A stretch of DNA of 64,000 nucleotides from Sapria himalayana (GCA_029783825.1 JAREIK010002966.1:162888-226887); one strand, 5' to 3'. Shown: positions 41,536 to 54,000, numbered from the stretch's first letter. Notes: a model not told the origin generated them from the sequence alone. Numbers and translations are program-made.

Positions 41536-43555
41536 CTTAATATCCATTCATATCATTCATCTCATTCATACATGTTTTTTTTGGATATTGTATAAATTTT
41601 TATCATTTTCCCATATATTTTATAAACTTTAAATTTAATTGTTTTAACCTCAAATGTTTTATTTATTGTATTTTTATATGTTTGTATAAATCATTATGAT
41701 TTAATATGTTTAGTGTTTATATTTTTGTTTCACTTAATATCATTTAACTAAAATTGATTTCTAATTAAAATGTTCATTTGTTAAAATTCATTTTGTAAAT
41801 TTCAAAACAAATAACAATATATTTGTGTAATAACGATTATAAACAATTTCTAAAATACATATGTGATGTAGTTTCAATTTACAAAGAAAAAACTTTAAAA
41901 ATAAAATTTATTTACAAAATAAAATTTGCACATCATAATATTCAATATGTTATATGTATTATAAATAAACAATGTTTGAAATGTATCTATTAATTACAAA
42001 AAAAATATCGTAATGTATTAAATTTGAAAAACATTCTTAAAATAATTATTTAAAAAAACAAATTCATATATTTATATGGTCATTGATATATTTTGAATAA
42101 AATAAAAAAAATAATTACTTGTAGAAAAAGTTACTCTTGTATTTATATGGTAATTTGTTTTGTTTGAATATAATTAAAGAAATAATTATTTTTTTAGAAA
42201 ACATTAAAGGCATATATTTATATGCACTACATTATATTTATTTGAATTTTAAAGTTTCTATAAATTTATTAATAATAATAAATAATAGGTTGAAATTTAT
42301 CAGACACTAATATTTTAATAAAAAAATTATATAGAAAAACCAAAACAATATTATCTATTTATGAACTATATTTTAATTTTTAACATAGATGTAAAACCAA
42401 AATAATTTACAAATATGCCAACTTCATTTATTTATATGAGTATAATGATAGTTATTTTAATATAACTATTAAAAAAACAAATATTTGAATAAAATAGAAG
42501 TTCATATATTTAATTCATAATTTTATTTTATGCAAAAAAAATACTTCACACACACTCACTCACTCACTCACACACACGCATACACACAAATATTTGTTTT
42601 AAATATAAAGAAATTACAATATTTTATAAATTGTGTACAATATATAATATTTTATTTTAATTAAATTTTCAAAATGAAAAAAATTTTAAATACATTTACA
42701 CACACACACAGACACACACACATATATATAATAGTTTCATGTGTAACTTTAAAAATACATTAAGTATATAGGTATATGAGTGTGTTTGTGTGGGTGTACA
42801 GTCGTATATGCATGCATATGATTATATACACACTACTTTGAAAATGTAGATACATGTGTGAATATATACAATAGTACAAAAATGTGTATGCAGATATATA
42901 ATGTATAGTAATGTGTATGGATATATAAATGTGTGTATTTGTGTAGGGAAATGTATATGCACATATATATTTATGCATATATATGTAAATATCAATATTA
43001 ATTTTGAGAAGAAAAATACTTGAGCACATAAATATTAACATGTTACAGAAATTCGTGAGAGTAGGAGCAACCATTATTGCAAGATACTACTAATCTTCCA
43101 TCTATTACACTTTACCTCATAATTTGATCATAGTACTACTTGCAATAATAAGCTTTATTCAATACTACATACCATGGAGTTACATTTTCATTCAATAACA
43201 TAATTTGTTCAAATAAAAAAATCTATCTAATATCTTCTTCAACAACTTTTCTATTTCTAGTCTTGATAAGCTATTTTCCATTTTGATTAAATGTACATTT
43301 CTTATCTAATATCTCTAGTTCAAACTATTGTAATAGTAAAATCCATCAAATCAATCTAGGCCTGCCATCTTTCTTTTCTATGAGATATTTGATTATAAAT
43401 ATTTAGTATATATTATGACTTTGGTTCCCATTAATTATGACATTAATTTTCCAAAAGAAAAGATTGTTAATACAAGTTCTTTCTGTATATTTGTGTAATA
43501 CAATTGGACATTTTAGAGTGTGTTGTTATCATAGTATATGATAACTAAAATATAA
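41536..43555. other. E2 second AT-rich non-coding block
   Basis: No gene recognised. It is closely similar in order to E3 49440-51420, including CA-rich patches near 42548-42590 and 42700-42722. A 104-codon minus-strand frame (43074-42760) is low-complexity Tyr/Ile/His-rich sequence produced by TA and CA repeats. Confidence 0.7.
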
Positions 43556-43880
43556 ATATTTGTATAATGATATAAAACTCTTCATAATTATATTTAACTA
43601 TATTTGTAACTATGTAAACAATTTTTATAACTATATTAATAACCATATATAACTATTTTAACTATATAATATTTTATAACTATATGAGTAATTCTATATA
43701 ACTATATTTTTAACAAAATATATCATATGTATAATACTATATAACTATATATAATTGTATTTTACTATATGTATAACTATAAAAATGTTATATATTACTA
43801 TATCTTTAGCTACATACATATTTATAACTATATGTGTATAACTATATATAAATATTTCTATAACTATGCAATACTCTATA
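43556..43880. repeat. E2 distal TATAACTA repeat block, broken by E3
   Basis: Units of TATAACTATAT type that align with E3 51440-51730. The block ends with ACTCTATA directly before the E3 terminus. E3 has ACTCTATATAATTAAA at the equivalent place, so this is the interrupted site. Confidence 0.8.
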
Positions 43881-43899
43881 CACTACAAGAAAATATTGA

Positions 43900-44935
43900 T
43901 TTAGCTAGGAAATTTTAGCTAGGGAACAATCCCTAGCTAAATTGCGTGAGATTATCTTGGGAATAGCAAGTGATTTATATTTTTTCATTAAAATAAAAAT
44001 TTGCAATGTATTAACGATAGAATAATTTCGTAAATTTTGCATCAGAAAAAGCGGGGAATTTAGTAATAGATTAGCGACAGAATAATTTCGTAAATTATGC
44101 ATCAGAAAAAGCGGGGAATTTAGTAATAGATTAGCGACAGAATAATTTCGTAAATTCCACATCGGAAAAAAGCGGGGAATTTAGCAACGTATTAGCTACG
44201 AATTATCAATGGAATATGTTTGTAAATTGCTCTCAAGAAAAGTGGGAAATTTAGCAACGAATTAGCGATGAAATTTCCTTAGCTAATAAAATCTGGCATT
44301 TAGTTATGGTTTAGTGAAGAAATTTCCCTAGCTAATAAAAACCATAATTTAGCGATGGATTTAGCAACAGAATTTTCATAGGTAATAAAAACCAGAATAT
44401 AATGATGGATTTAGCGACGGAATTTCCTAGATAATAAAATTCAGAAATTTGTGACGGATTTAGCGACGGAATTTCCCTAGCTATTAAAATCTGTAATTTA
44501 GCGATGGATTTAGCGACAAAATTTCCATGGCTAATTACATCCGTAACATAGCGATTGATTTTAGCTAAGGAATTTCCTAGCTAATTACATACTAAACATA
44601 GCGATAGATTTTAGCGATGTAATTTCACAAGCTAATTATATCCCGAAAATATAGCTACAGATTTAGTGACAGAACTTCCCTTGCTAATTACATACTTAAT
44701 ATAGTGACAGATTTTAGTGATGGAACTTCCCTACCTAATTACTTCATGATTATAGTGATGGATTTTAGTGACTTAACTTCCCTAACTAAAAAAATCTAGA
44801 ATATATCGACGGATTTAGCGAGGAAACTTCTCTAGCTAATTAAATCCGGAATATAGCGATAGATTTAGTGACTGAACTTCCTGGCTAATTAAATCTCGAA
44901 CATAGCGACAAAAATTTTCTAGCTAATATTTAATT
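43900..44935. repeat. E3 5' subterminal repeat array
   Basis: About 16 units of roughly 60 bp combining GGATTTAGCGACGGAATTTC and CCCTAGCTAATTACATCC parts. The two units at 44041-44100 and 44101-44160 are identical for about 55 bases, indicating recent unit duplication. A minus-strand open frame across it repeats NLRNYSVANLLLNSPLFLM and is a by-product of the repeat. Confidence 0.87.
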
Positions 44936-46640
44936 ATTTAATTTTTTTTAATTATTATTAGTTGTAATATTTACTTTAATTTTGTTTATTAAATGTATGC
45001 TAATAGTCTATAGATGAATGATCATTGAAAGTTACATTTTCTTCATAAAATCATAAAAAAATGATATTATAAATAAATAATTTAAAAAATATAAAAATAC
45101 GAAAAAAAATTATATTACTAAGGACTAAAATAACTATTTTTATGATGTATTAATTTTTTAAAAATTAATACATCATAATTTTTCTAAAATTTTTTTATTA
45201 AAAAAATTAAAAATTTGTATTAGAGTAACATTAAATAATTAATTCAATAAGTATAATAATTTATTTAGATATTTTAAAAATTAAATTAACATACATTAAA
45301 ATTTCTACTAATATTAATGTAAATTAATTCATTGTATGATAAAATATAAAATATTTTTAGAAATATATGAATTGAAGAATAAACTAGTAAATATTAATAT
45401 TATTATTAGTATACAAATTATTTTATAATTATATGAAACTTTAAAAAAAAATAATTAATACAAAATTTGAAAATTTTGAAATATAATAAAAATATAAAAT
45501 TTTTCATTATAGTTAAAAGAAAATAAATTAATATTTAAAAATAAATACATAGATGCTTGCCCCTGCTAAAATTTATAAGAATTAAACACTAGAGTAATAT
45601 TTTTTTATTAGCTTTTAACATTCAGTCTATTAAAATAATTAATATAACTTTTTTTAATAATCTTATCACTTTAAGTAATTTTTTGAATTTTAAAAAATTA
45701 TTAATGATATCAAATAATCTAAAATTTTATCCCTTTAAAATTATTACTTATTATCTTCATGCAAATTAATATGATGAATTCTTAAAAATTAATAACCATA
45801 AAATATAAATTTTTATATATTTTTTAACATTAAGCATATTTTATAACTCATAGGAGAGTGGCCAGAAGACAAATTATCTTTCATGTATGTCTTATTATAT
45901 GAAGTTTGTTAATTTTGTAGCTATTTGATAAATTTTTTTATAAGGCTAAACATATTTTTTTTTTAATTGTTATATATTTATTGTTTAATTAATATTATAA
46001 TAAAAAATTGTATGGTATATATTTTTCATTTGTACCTTGCTACACGCACATTAATATAGTTGAAAAAATTTTGATAGTAAATAAAATAAATGAATCGTTT
46101 TGTATTATATATATATATATATTATATTATATTATTTATTTAATGTTTTTATAAATAAAAATATAAATATTTTGTAAATATATATAATTTGTTATTTAAT
46201 GTTTATTTTGTCGAGACTCAAGTCCTCCATCTTTCTCTCGACATTTTCGAAGAATAAGCGATGCAAGTCTTCTGTAGTCCATCTTTCGTTGGACACTGAC
46301 ACAACATAAACATATCTGAATTAAGCGATAATTTGTTATTGATTTGAGGTATGTTTTCTATGCTAATTCTTCATCGAATATCTTAATGCAAGAGTTTGCG
46401 TATCTATTAAGTTAATTTTTTTTTTCGAAATTCTTCTTCTTTAATCATATACATCAATTTAATTATACTTATTGTGATACATACCTAATGCTTTTGTGTT
46501 GTGTTGGGCAGTAGGTATGTTTATTAAACTTAATTTAATTATAATTTTTTTAATACATATTCTATTAATTTAATTATACTTGGCCTGCTTATATAAACTA
46601 ATCTATTATAACACAAAATGGGTGTTTTGTGTTGGGCAGT
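44936..46640. other. E3 conserved AT-rich non-coding block
   Basis: No gene seen. It corresponds to E2 39236-40700, sharing the GGTCTATAGATGA landmark near 45005 and CTTGCTACACGCACATTA near 46035. Similarity to E2 stops near 46450. Confidence 0.75.
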
Positions 46641-46733
46641 GTTTATATAACACATAAATTAAAAATGTATTTTATTATATCTATAACTATAAAAATAGTT
46701 TACATAAACATATCTATATATAAATATAACAAC

Positions 46734-46745
<12 letters not shown>
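46641..46745 (+). repeat. Left arm of an inverted repeat around the copia remnant
   Basis: TATCTATAACTATAAAAATA and ATATAACAACATATATTA here pair with TGTTGTTATATTTAAACA and TATTATAGTTATAGATATAG at about 49090-49165 in reverse orientation. Confidence 0.65.
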
Positions 46746-46802
<57 letters not shown>

Positions 46803-46874
46803 CATAATTTTATATATGATACATTCGATATACATGTCATGTATTTCAAATATAATTAGTAATATACATATAAC

Positions 46875-46947
<73 letters not shown>
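46740..46947. repeat. (CA)n-(TA)n and long (TA)n microsatellites
   Basis: A CA run of about 38 bases is followed by about 24 bases of TA. After a 75-base gap comes a TA run of about 70 bases at 46878-46947, the longest in the window. Confidence 0.93.
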
Positions 46948-46949
<2 letters not shown>

Positions 46950-46989
46950 CACAAATAAAGTTATTCTAACTTTATGATAGGCTTTTAAT

Positions 46990-47860
46990 AATGTATATTT
47001 GAAATTTGTAAGTCATTATTATGAAATACACGTCGAATAAAGTTGCTTTATGAAAATATCTATTATTCCACAATGTCGTGCCTACCCAATAAGTATAATT
47101 AAATTAATATCTGTAAACTTTATTTTATACATGGCTTTATGTATAGGATAAAACACACACTCTTATAAAAATTTAAAGTGTATTTAATATCTGTAAATTA
47201 AAAGTATAGTCACATTAAAATATGTTAGTGTCAAATTAATATATGTAAACATTTATTGACCATGTTTCTATTAGTTCAAATAAAAATGTAATAGGCTTTA
47301 TGTATACTGATACTAATTTACAAGACATTTAAATACATGTATATAATTGACAATAATTTAATTACTATATTTTATTAAATGCCGCATAGGCTCCCTTATA
47401 AATACCCTAGCATTGACTATCAATATGATTTATACTAGATTAAAATATATAAGATATCCAACTCATCTAACATACATTATTTCTTACATGAATTGATGCC
47501 GATGACTTTTTGATGGGTTTGAGAAGTTCCACCAATATGGATGAATAGATCTCGCATATTTTATCACCGCTATAGCCATTAACTCATAAATCATATACCC
47601 ATTGACTTGATTTGTTTACTTATTGTATGCTAACCATATAATTGTTTACTTGAGTAAACACTAGAAACTATTTACTTATTGTAAGCTTAGATAATGAAGA
47701 AACTTTGATAATTAATCCAAATAATCAATATCTATGAAATGATAATCCAGATTCATAGAGTTAACTTTATTACAAGTTAAACTCATAAACTTGTGATACA
47801 TTTTACCGTGCTATAAAATAACTAACACTTACATTGATTTTTGTAGTGTCTTGTATCTCT
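46990..47860. other. Unassigned AT-rich stretch in E3
   Basis: No protein or known element recognised. It lacks the TATAACTA and TAGCGACGG motifs of the surrounding CACTA DNA, so it may belong to the retroelement insertion that carries the copia gag remnant. Confidence 0.45.
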
Positions 47861-47864
47861 ATAG

Positions 47865-48330
47865 TTTTAAAACTTAATGGTCTTTGAGCTATTATAATTA
47901 CAATGATTCTTAGATTTAGTCCTCTTGTTTTTTGATTTGCTTTGACGTTTTCTCTTGCTTGAATTTCTTTTAATTAACTTTGTATATAATTCTAAAGAGG
48001 TTGAAGTTTCACTTGTCTATCTCTTTTGAATCTCCTTGCTGAGAATTAAATCACGAACGTCATCGAATTTCAATTTATTAGTTCTTGATGAACTATGCAC
48101 ATCTATATTTGTAATAAGTTAATTTTTGATAGAGAACACAAAAGTATCAATACACATACTTCATCATTGACTTCAATACAAAACAAACTTAAATTGGGTT
48201 ATGATTGTGTTGACATCATTGAGTTGCTAGGTCACTGATGTGCTTTCTATCAACTATAGATTGAAAAAACACCTCATCATGTGCACTTTTTAAGCTTCAA
48301 TTAGTTTTTCATATATAAAAGCAAGAGCCT
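47865..48330 (-). pseudogene. Ty1/copia gag remnant (UBN2-type Gag)
   Basis: Minus-strand fragments, read across stops and frameshifts, follow the order of plant copia Gag: ALAFIYEKLIEA and MMRCFFNL, then QLNDVNTIITQFKF, INDEVCVLILLCSLS, SSRTNKLKFDDVRDLILSKE and a Ser/Lys/Arg-rich stretch (KRKRQSKSKNKRTKSKNH). Last comes a ruined zinc knuckle, CNYNSSKTIKF, in place of C-x2-C-x4-H-x4-C. These fragments match Gag by order and residues, but no protease, integrase, RT or LTR is recognisable nearby. This is a short, old fragment. Upstream sequence to about 48960 may belong to it but could not be read. Confidence 0.65.
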
Positions 48331-49080
48331 TCGTAAGCCATACTATGCTCTTCTCATTTTTTATATTTAAACTAAGTTGTTAAGATATCATAATTCAGAT
48401 GTATTCAAGTGTTAGTATGTGCTCTTCTTCCTTCATAGGCTTTAATTTCTTACTAAGAAGGGGTTGATATAGAATTTTCTAGTATATATATTTCAGATAG
48501 AATTTCAAAGACTCTATTTTCTTCAGATTTCTAATAATTTTTCATAGTATTTAATGAGAAACAGTACCATATAAATTGAAATCAAATTTCTTTATGTATT
48601 ATATAGGATTAAAATAAAATCAAACATTAAAAAAAATAATAAAATGATATATTTATTCAATCAAACTGGAATAAATATATTAAATCAAACTCAATTTTAA
48701 TCAAACTAGTTAGATCGAATTAGTTTTACCTCTCTTTCATTCTCTTTGACATGGAATTTGTCAAATTTCATGGTAGAATATTTGAGACCTTGGAAGAAGT
48801 TGATGTTAAGAGACTGTATAATATGGTGATGATGATGTGCCACTAGGTGAGCTTCATGTCAAGGCACTTGGTGTGTTTTTTCAAGCATAGATATGATTAA
48901 TCCAATGTCATTTCTATATTTAGCTTATTTTTCCAACTAGAGTCTCTTGTTGGCCAAAAATAATGACAGAGAATGATCTTTAGTTTTTTATTGTTTCATC
49001 TAACCACTTCTTCACACAAGTCACTTTCCAAAATGTAATAATAAAAGCAAGGTGTCTATCATCAATTAATTTCATACAAA
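48331..49080. other. Unassigned stretch, possibly more of the copia remnant
   Basis: No frame could be followed with confidence. Base composition is less AT-extreme than the flanking CACTA DNA, which suits decayed coding sequence. Confidence 0.4.
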
Positions 49081-49440
49081 TATATATATATGTGTGTTGT
49101 TATATTTAAACATATTTATGTTTATGTATAATATTATTATAGTTATAGATATAGTAAAATATATTTATATAAGAAATTCAAATTATATCACACATGCATA
49201 TTGATGTATTTTTATGTTTAAATACACTTAATGATTTGAGGAACTTAAATGTATAAAGATCTATACATTTATATATAATTATATATAAATGTATTTAACA
49301 ATATGTATATCAACATATTACTATATATAAATGTATTTATCTACATAAATACCTATACATAGCAATATGACTAAATATATATAATTACATGAAAAACTAA
49401 ATATAACTACATCTACAACATGTATAACTACATGCTTCAG
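49081..49440. repeat. E3 TATAACTA repeats and right arm of the inverted repeat
   Basis: 49090-49215 is the reverse complement of sequence found in E2 at about 40885-40990 and in E3 at 46641-46745. From about 49300 the E2-like orientation resumes, with the CTTCAGAAACTTAATATCC landmark at 49435. Confidence 0.72.
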
Positions 49441-49472
49441 AAACTTAATATCCATTCATATCATTCATCTCA

Positions 49473-49509
<37 letters not shown>

Positions 49510-51420
49510 ATATTGTATAAATCTTTAGTATTTTTCCATTAATATTTTGAACTTAAATTTAATTTTTTCAACTTTAAATGTATTTTTTAATGTATTTTTA
49601 TATGTTTGTTTAAATCATTATGATTTGATATGTTTAGGATATGTATTTTTGTTTCACTTAATATCATTTAACTAAAATTGATTTTTAATAAAATGTTTAT
49701 TTGTTAAAATTCATGTTGTAAATTTCCAAACAAATAACAATATGTTAGTGTAATAAATATTATAAAAAATTTCTAAAATAAATATGTGATGTAGTTTCAA
49801 ATTACAAATATAAAACTTTAAAAATAAAATTTATTTACAAAATAAAATTTTCACCTCATAATATGCAATATATCATATTTATTATACATAAACAATGTTT
49901 AAAATGTATTTATTAATTACAAATAAAAACATTGACATGTATTCAATTTTAAAAAAAAATTAACAATAATTATTTAAAAAAAGAAAATCATATATTTATA
50001 TGGTCATATATATATTTTGAATAAAATAAAAAAATAATAACTTGTAGAAAAATTTGCTCATGTATTTATTTGGTAATCTGTTTTGTTTGAACATAATTAA
50101 AGAAATCTTTTATTTTTTACAAATGATTAAAGGCATGTATTTATATGCACTACATCATAATTGCTTGAAATTTAAACTTTCTAAAAATGTCTTATTAATA
50201 ATATATAATTGGTAGAAATTTATCACAGACATAATATTTTAATAAAAAAATTTTATAAAAAAACAAAAACAATATTATCTATTTATGACAAATATTTTAA
50301 TTTGTAACATAATTTACATGTCATTTTCATTAATTTATATGAGTATAATGATAGTAATTTTAATATAAATATTAAGAAAACAACTATTTGAATAAAATTG
50401 AATCTCATATATTTAATTCATAGTTTTATTTGACGCATTAATATGCTTCACACACACACACACACGTGCACACACACACACACACACACACACATTTATT
50501 TTAAAAATATAGAATTTACAACATTTTATAAATTGTGTACAATATATAATATTTTAGTTTAATTAAATTTTCAAAATCATAAAATTTTAAATACATTCAC
50601 ACACAGACACACACATATATAATAGTTTCATTTGTAACATTAAAATACATTACCTATATAGGTATATGTGTGTGTTTTTTTGGGTGTTAAGTAGTATAGG
50701 CATGCATACAAGCATATACACTCTACTTTGAAAATGTCGATACATGTGTGAATATATATCAAAGTACAAAAATGTGTATTGTGATATATAATGTATAGTA
50801 ATGTATATTGATGTATAAGGGTGTGTGTGTGTGTGTCAGTGTATATGCAAATATATATTTATGCATATATATGTAAATATCAACATTATTTTTGAGAAAA
50901 AAAATACTTAAGCACATAATTTTTATCATGTTCTACAAATTCATGAGAGCACAAGAAAAGAGTGACATTATTGGAAGATACTACTAATCTCGCATCTATA
51001 ACACTTTGACTCATAATTTGATTTGAATACTACTTGTTATGATAAGGTTCATTCAATACTACATACCATGGAGTTACATTTTTATTCAATACTATAATTT
51101 GTTCAAATAAAAAAATCTATCTAATATCTTTTTCAACAAGTCTCATATTCTTTTTCTAGTCTTGATAAACTATTTTCAATTTTGATTATATGTACATTTC
51201 TTATCTAATATCTCTAGTTCAAACTATTATAATAGTAAAATCCATCAAATCAATCTAAGCCTAATATCTTAATTTTCTATGATATATTTGATTATAGAAT
51301 ATTTAGTATATACTATGACTTGTTCCGATGAAATATGATATTAACTTGCCAAAAGAAAGATTGTTTATACAAGTTCTTTCTCTATAGTGGTGTAATTCAA
51401 TTAGGCATCTCAGAGTGTGT
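49441..51420. other. E3 second AT-rich non-coding block
   Basis: Matches E2 41536-43555. No gene recognised. A (TA)n run lies at about 49478-49507 and CA-rich runs at 50453-50492. Confidence 0.7.
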
Positions 51421-51972
51421 TGTTATCACAGTATATGATAACTATTTATAAATATTTGTATAACTATATAAAACTTTTCATAATTATATTTAACTATATT
51501 TGAAACTATGTAAACTATTTTTATAACTATATTAATAACTATATACTTATTTTTTTAACTATATAATATTTTATAACTATATGAGTAATTCTATATAACT
51601 ATATAACTATATTAATATATCATATGTATAATAATATATAACTATATATAATTGTAGTTTACCATATGTATAACTATAAAAATGTTATATATAACTATAT
51701 CTTTAACTACTTACATTTTTATAACTAACACTCTATATAATTAAATATAATTATATTTGTATCTATGTATACATATATGTATTCTTATAATTAAATATAT
51801 ATATATATATTTATATCTTTGTATATATTTATATATAACTACTTATAACTACTTGTATGAATATATCTATATATAATTATATGTTTAACTTTATATAACT
51901 CTTTTTTTAATTATGTATGGTATAGGTATAAAAACATATAAAGGTTGACCTCCCTCTCTGGTGACCATCTCT
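51421..51972. repeat. E3 TATAACTA-type repeat block upstream of ARF copy A
   Basis: Irregular TATAACTATAT units as in E2 43556-43880. They continue on the far side of the ARF pseudogene (52860-53160), which suggests the ARF sequence was inserted into this block. Confidence 0.8.
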
Positions 51973-52860
51973 TGAGGTCTATTGATTCTGTTTCTTTCTC
52001 TCATCAGATCTCTTTACTACCATACGACAAAGGATTTGAGATTTAGTGGAATAAATGAGATTTACATTCACAAAGCTATTCAACGGGCTGTTTGCCAAGA
52101 AGGAGATGAGAATTTTGATGCTAGATCTTGATACTAGTGAAAAGACAACCATTCTATATAAGTTGAAGTTTGGTGAAATTGTCACCATAATTCCTACTAT
52201 TGTCTTCAATGTAGAGACTGATGAATATAAAAACATTAATTTCACTATGTGGGATGTTGGGGGTCAATACAAGTTTTGCCCTTTCTGGAGGGATTACTTC
52301 CAAAATACCCAAGTTCTCATATTTGTGGTGGATAGCAATAACAGAGATTAAGTAGTTGAAGCTAGAGATGAGTTGCATAGGATACTAAATGAGGAAAAGC
52401 TTTGAGATTCAGTTTTGCTAGTGTTTGCCAATAAGCATGATCTTCCCAATTCAATGAATGCAGCTGAAATTACTGACAAGCTAGGACTTCACTCTCTTCT
52501 CCAATGCCATTGCCACATTCAGAGCACATGTGCTACCTTTGGCGAGGGCCTCTACGAGGTTCTTGATTGGCTTTCCAATTACAATTTCCAGCAAATCATA
52601 AACAATTTATGCAGGATGAAGCAAACGTTGTTGACATATCTGGATGTGGATCTAATCTTTGCATATTTTGCTTGAGTTTTGTTGTGTTATGTGGATGACA
52701 TCATCTATTTGCAGGGTGATTCAAATTGTATTAATATATATATTGCATGCCTAAAATACAAGGCTGCATTTATTTGTTCTGATCTGTTGTAAGCTAATTT
52801 GTTTGTTTTCTATTTTCTAGTTCTGTCTTTTTGCCATTGGATCCCAAACGCATAAGAACA
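51973..52860 (+). pseudogene. Intronless ARF1-type GTPase pseudogene, copy A
   Basis: ADP-ribosylation factors are small GTPases that recruit vesicle coats at Golgi membranes. The CDS-equivalent runs 52055-52601 without introns, and homology with copy B includes about 80 bp upstream and about 250 bp of 3' flank. Readable parts are [29 protein letters not shown], the switch II motif [40 protein letters not shown] and [12 protein letters not shown]. Lesions: Gly2, needed for myristoylation, is Arg; the P-loop reads DLDTSEKT instead of GLDxxGKT; a TAA follows NNRD (52351); a TGA lies near 52405; and a 1-bp insertion disrupts the last codons. The NKxD motif is NKHD. Confidence 0.92.
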
Positions 52861-53342
52861 AATAATTGTCTTTGACTATATGTATTACTATAAAAGCTTT
52901 ATACATTACTATATTTGAATCTATAATTTACAACTTATATTTAATATACATTTGAATATATTAGTATTTAAAAATATATTTTACTATATCTATACCTATA
53001 CATAACTATATGTATAGATATATAAAATTATATAAATAATTATATATAGCTACATATATAAATATAAGTATTACTATATGTGTAACTATATGTATAATCA
53101 CATGTACCTATATTTATAATTACATGTATAATAACATACAACAATATGTAAGCACAAAGCATGAGAGTCTCCGTTGATTAGGCTCATATATGGTATAATA
53201 CAAATAAGGGCCGTACTCTTACTTAATCCCAGCCCTTGGGCCTCAGGCTCAAATATGAACTTATGTATGACAAAAGATGTAATATTTGATAAGTTTATAC
53301 CGATAAAATTTTATTTTCTTTTATATAATTTTTCATTCTAAC
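52861..53342. repeat. E3 TATAACTA repeats and short non-coding stretch
   Basis: 52861-53150 resumes TATAACTA-type units. 53160-53342 is a short non-repetitive stretch with no gene recognised. Confidence 0.7.
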
Positions 53343-53722
53343 ACTGCACTCTCTATGTATCTCTCTATCCCTCTCTAATTCTTTTTGTCACTCTATTCCT
53401 CTTTTTCTTTATGTGTCACCCTCTCTCTCTTATTATTTTCTTTCTCGCTCTCCTTTCTTGCTTGTTCTCTCTCTATCTCTCTTTCTCCCCCTTTCTCTTC
53501 CTCTCTCTTCTTTTTTCTCTCTCCCCCTCTTTCTCCCTCCCTCCCTCTCTCTCTCTCTCTCTTTATTTCCCTTTCACCATTTCTCTCTTCCTCTCACTCC
53601 CTCCTTCTCTCACTCTCCTCTCTCTCTCTCTCCCCCGTCTCCCCATTTCTCTTCCCCTCTCTCTCCCCACCTTCTCTCTCTCTCTCCCTCTCCCTCTCTC
53701 CCTCTCCCTCTCCCCCTTCAAA
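53343..53722 (+). repeat. Polypyrimidine (TC)n-rich tract
   Basis: About 380 bases almost entirely of C and T on the plus strand, mostly CTCTCT and CCCTCTC. The open frames across it (Ser/Leu/Pro/Phe) are repeat artefacts. It lies some 280 bp upstream of the transposase coding sequence, where pyrimidine tracts can mark plant promoters or 5' leaders, but that role is inference. Confidence 0.85.
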
Positions 53723-54000
53723 CGTTAAATGTCTTTCTTTTTTTCTTTCCTTTCTTGTGCATTATCATATTTTGATCCCTTTATCTAGTATCACTATGAT
53801 ATCTAATAATCTTTATTGTGCTAAAAATGGCTTTATCTATTCATGTAAATTCTACAAATGCATTGCCTGAATATTCATGATATTTAATTTTTAATATATT
53901 CATCTGTAAGTAATTTTATTTGATTATTAGTATATCTGTAAGTAATAAAATGTTTAATTCGAAAAATGATTGAGCATTATTTTTTGAAAATAAAACAGGG

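Larger units (their letters stand above)
38422..43880 (+). mobile_element. CACTA transposon E2, 5' part, interrupted by E3
   Basis: The TCTA tract stops and the terminal motif TACTACAAGAACAT begins, a decayed CACTACAAGAAAAT. The order that follows matches E3: subterminal ~60-bp units, the GGTCTATAGATGAGCG landmark, a conserved AT-rich block, TATAACTA repeats, then another AT-rich block. E2 ends where E3 begins, at a point where the corresponding E3 sequence (near 51730) continues uninterrupted. The rest of E2, including any transposase, would lie beyond E3 outside the window or has been lost. Confidence 0.82.

Noticed and set aside
42760..43074. 104-codon minus-strand frame in E2 with Tyr/Ile/His-rich sequence
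   Set aside because: Made of TA- and CA-rich low-complexity DNA; the equivalent E3 sequence does not preserve it.
43905..44162. Minus-strand frame with a repeated ~20-residue unit in E3
   Set aside because: It is the translation of the 60-bp subterminal repeats, which are DNA-level repeats of the transposon end.
53385..53870. Ser/Leu/Pro-rich frames in the CT tract
   Set aside because: All plus-strand frames are open because the tract is nearly pure pyrimidine; no protein feature.
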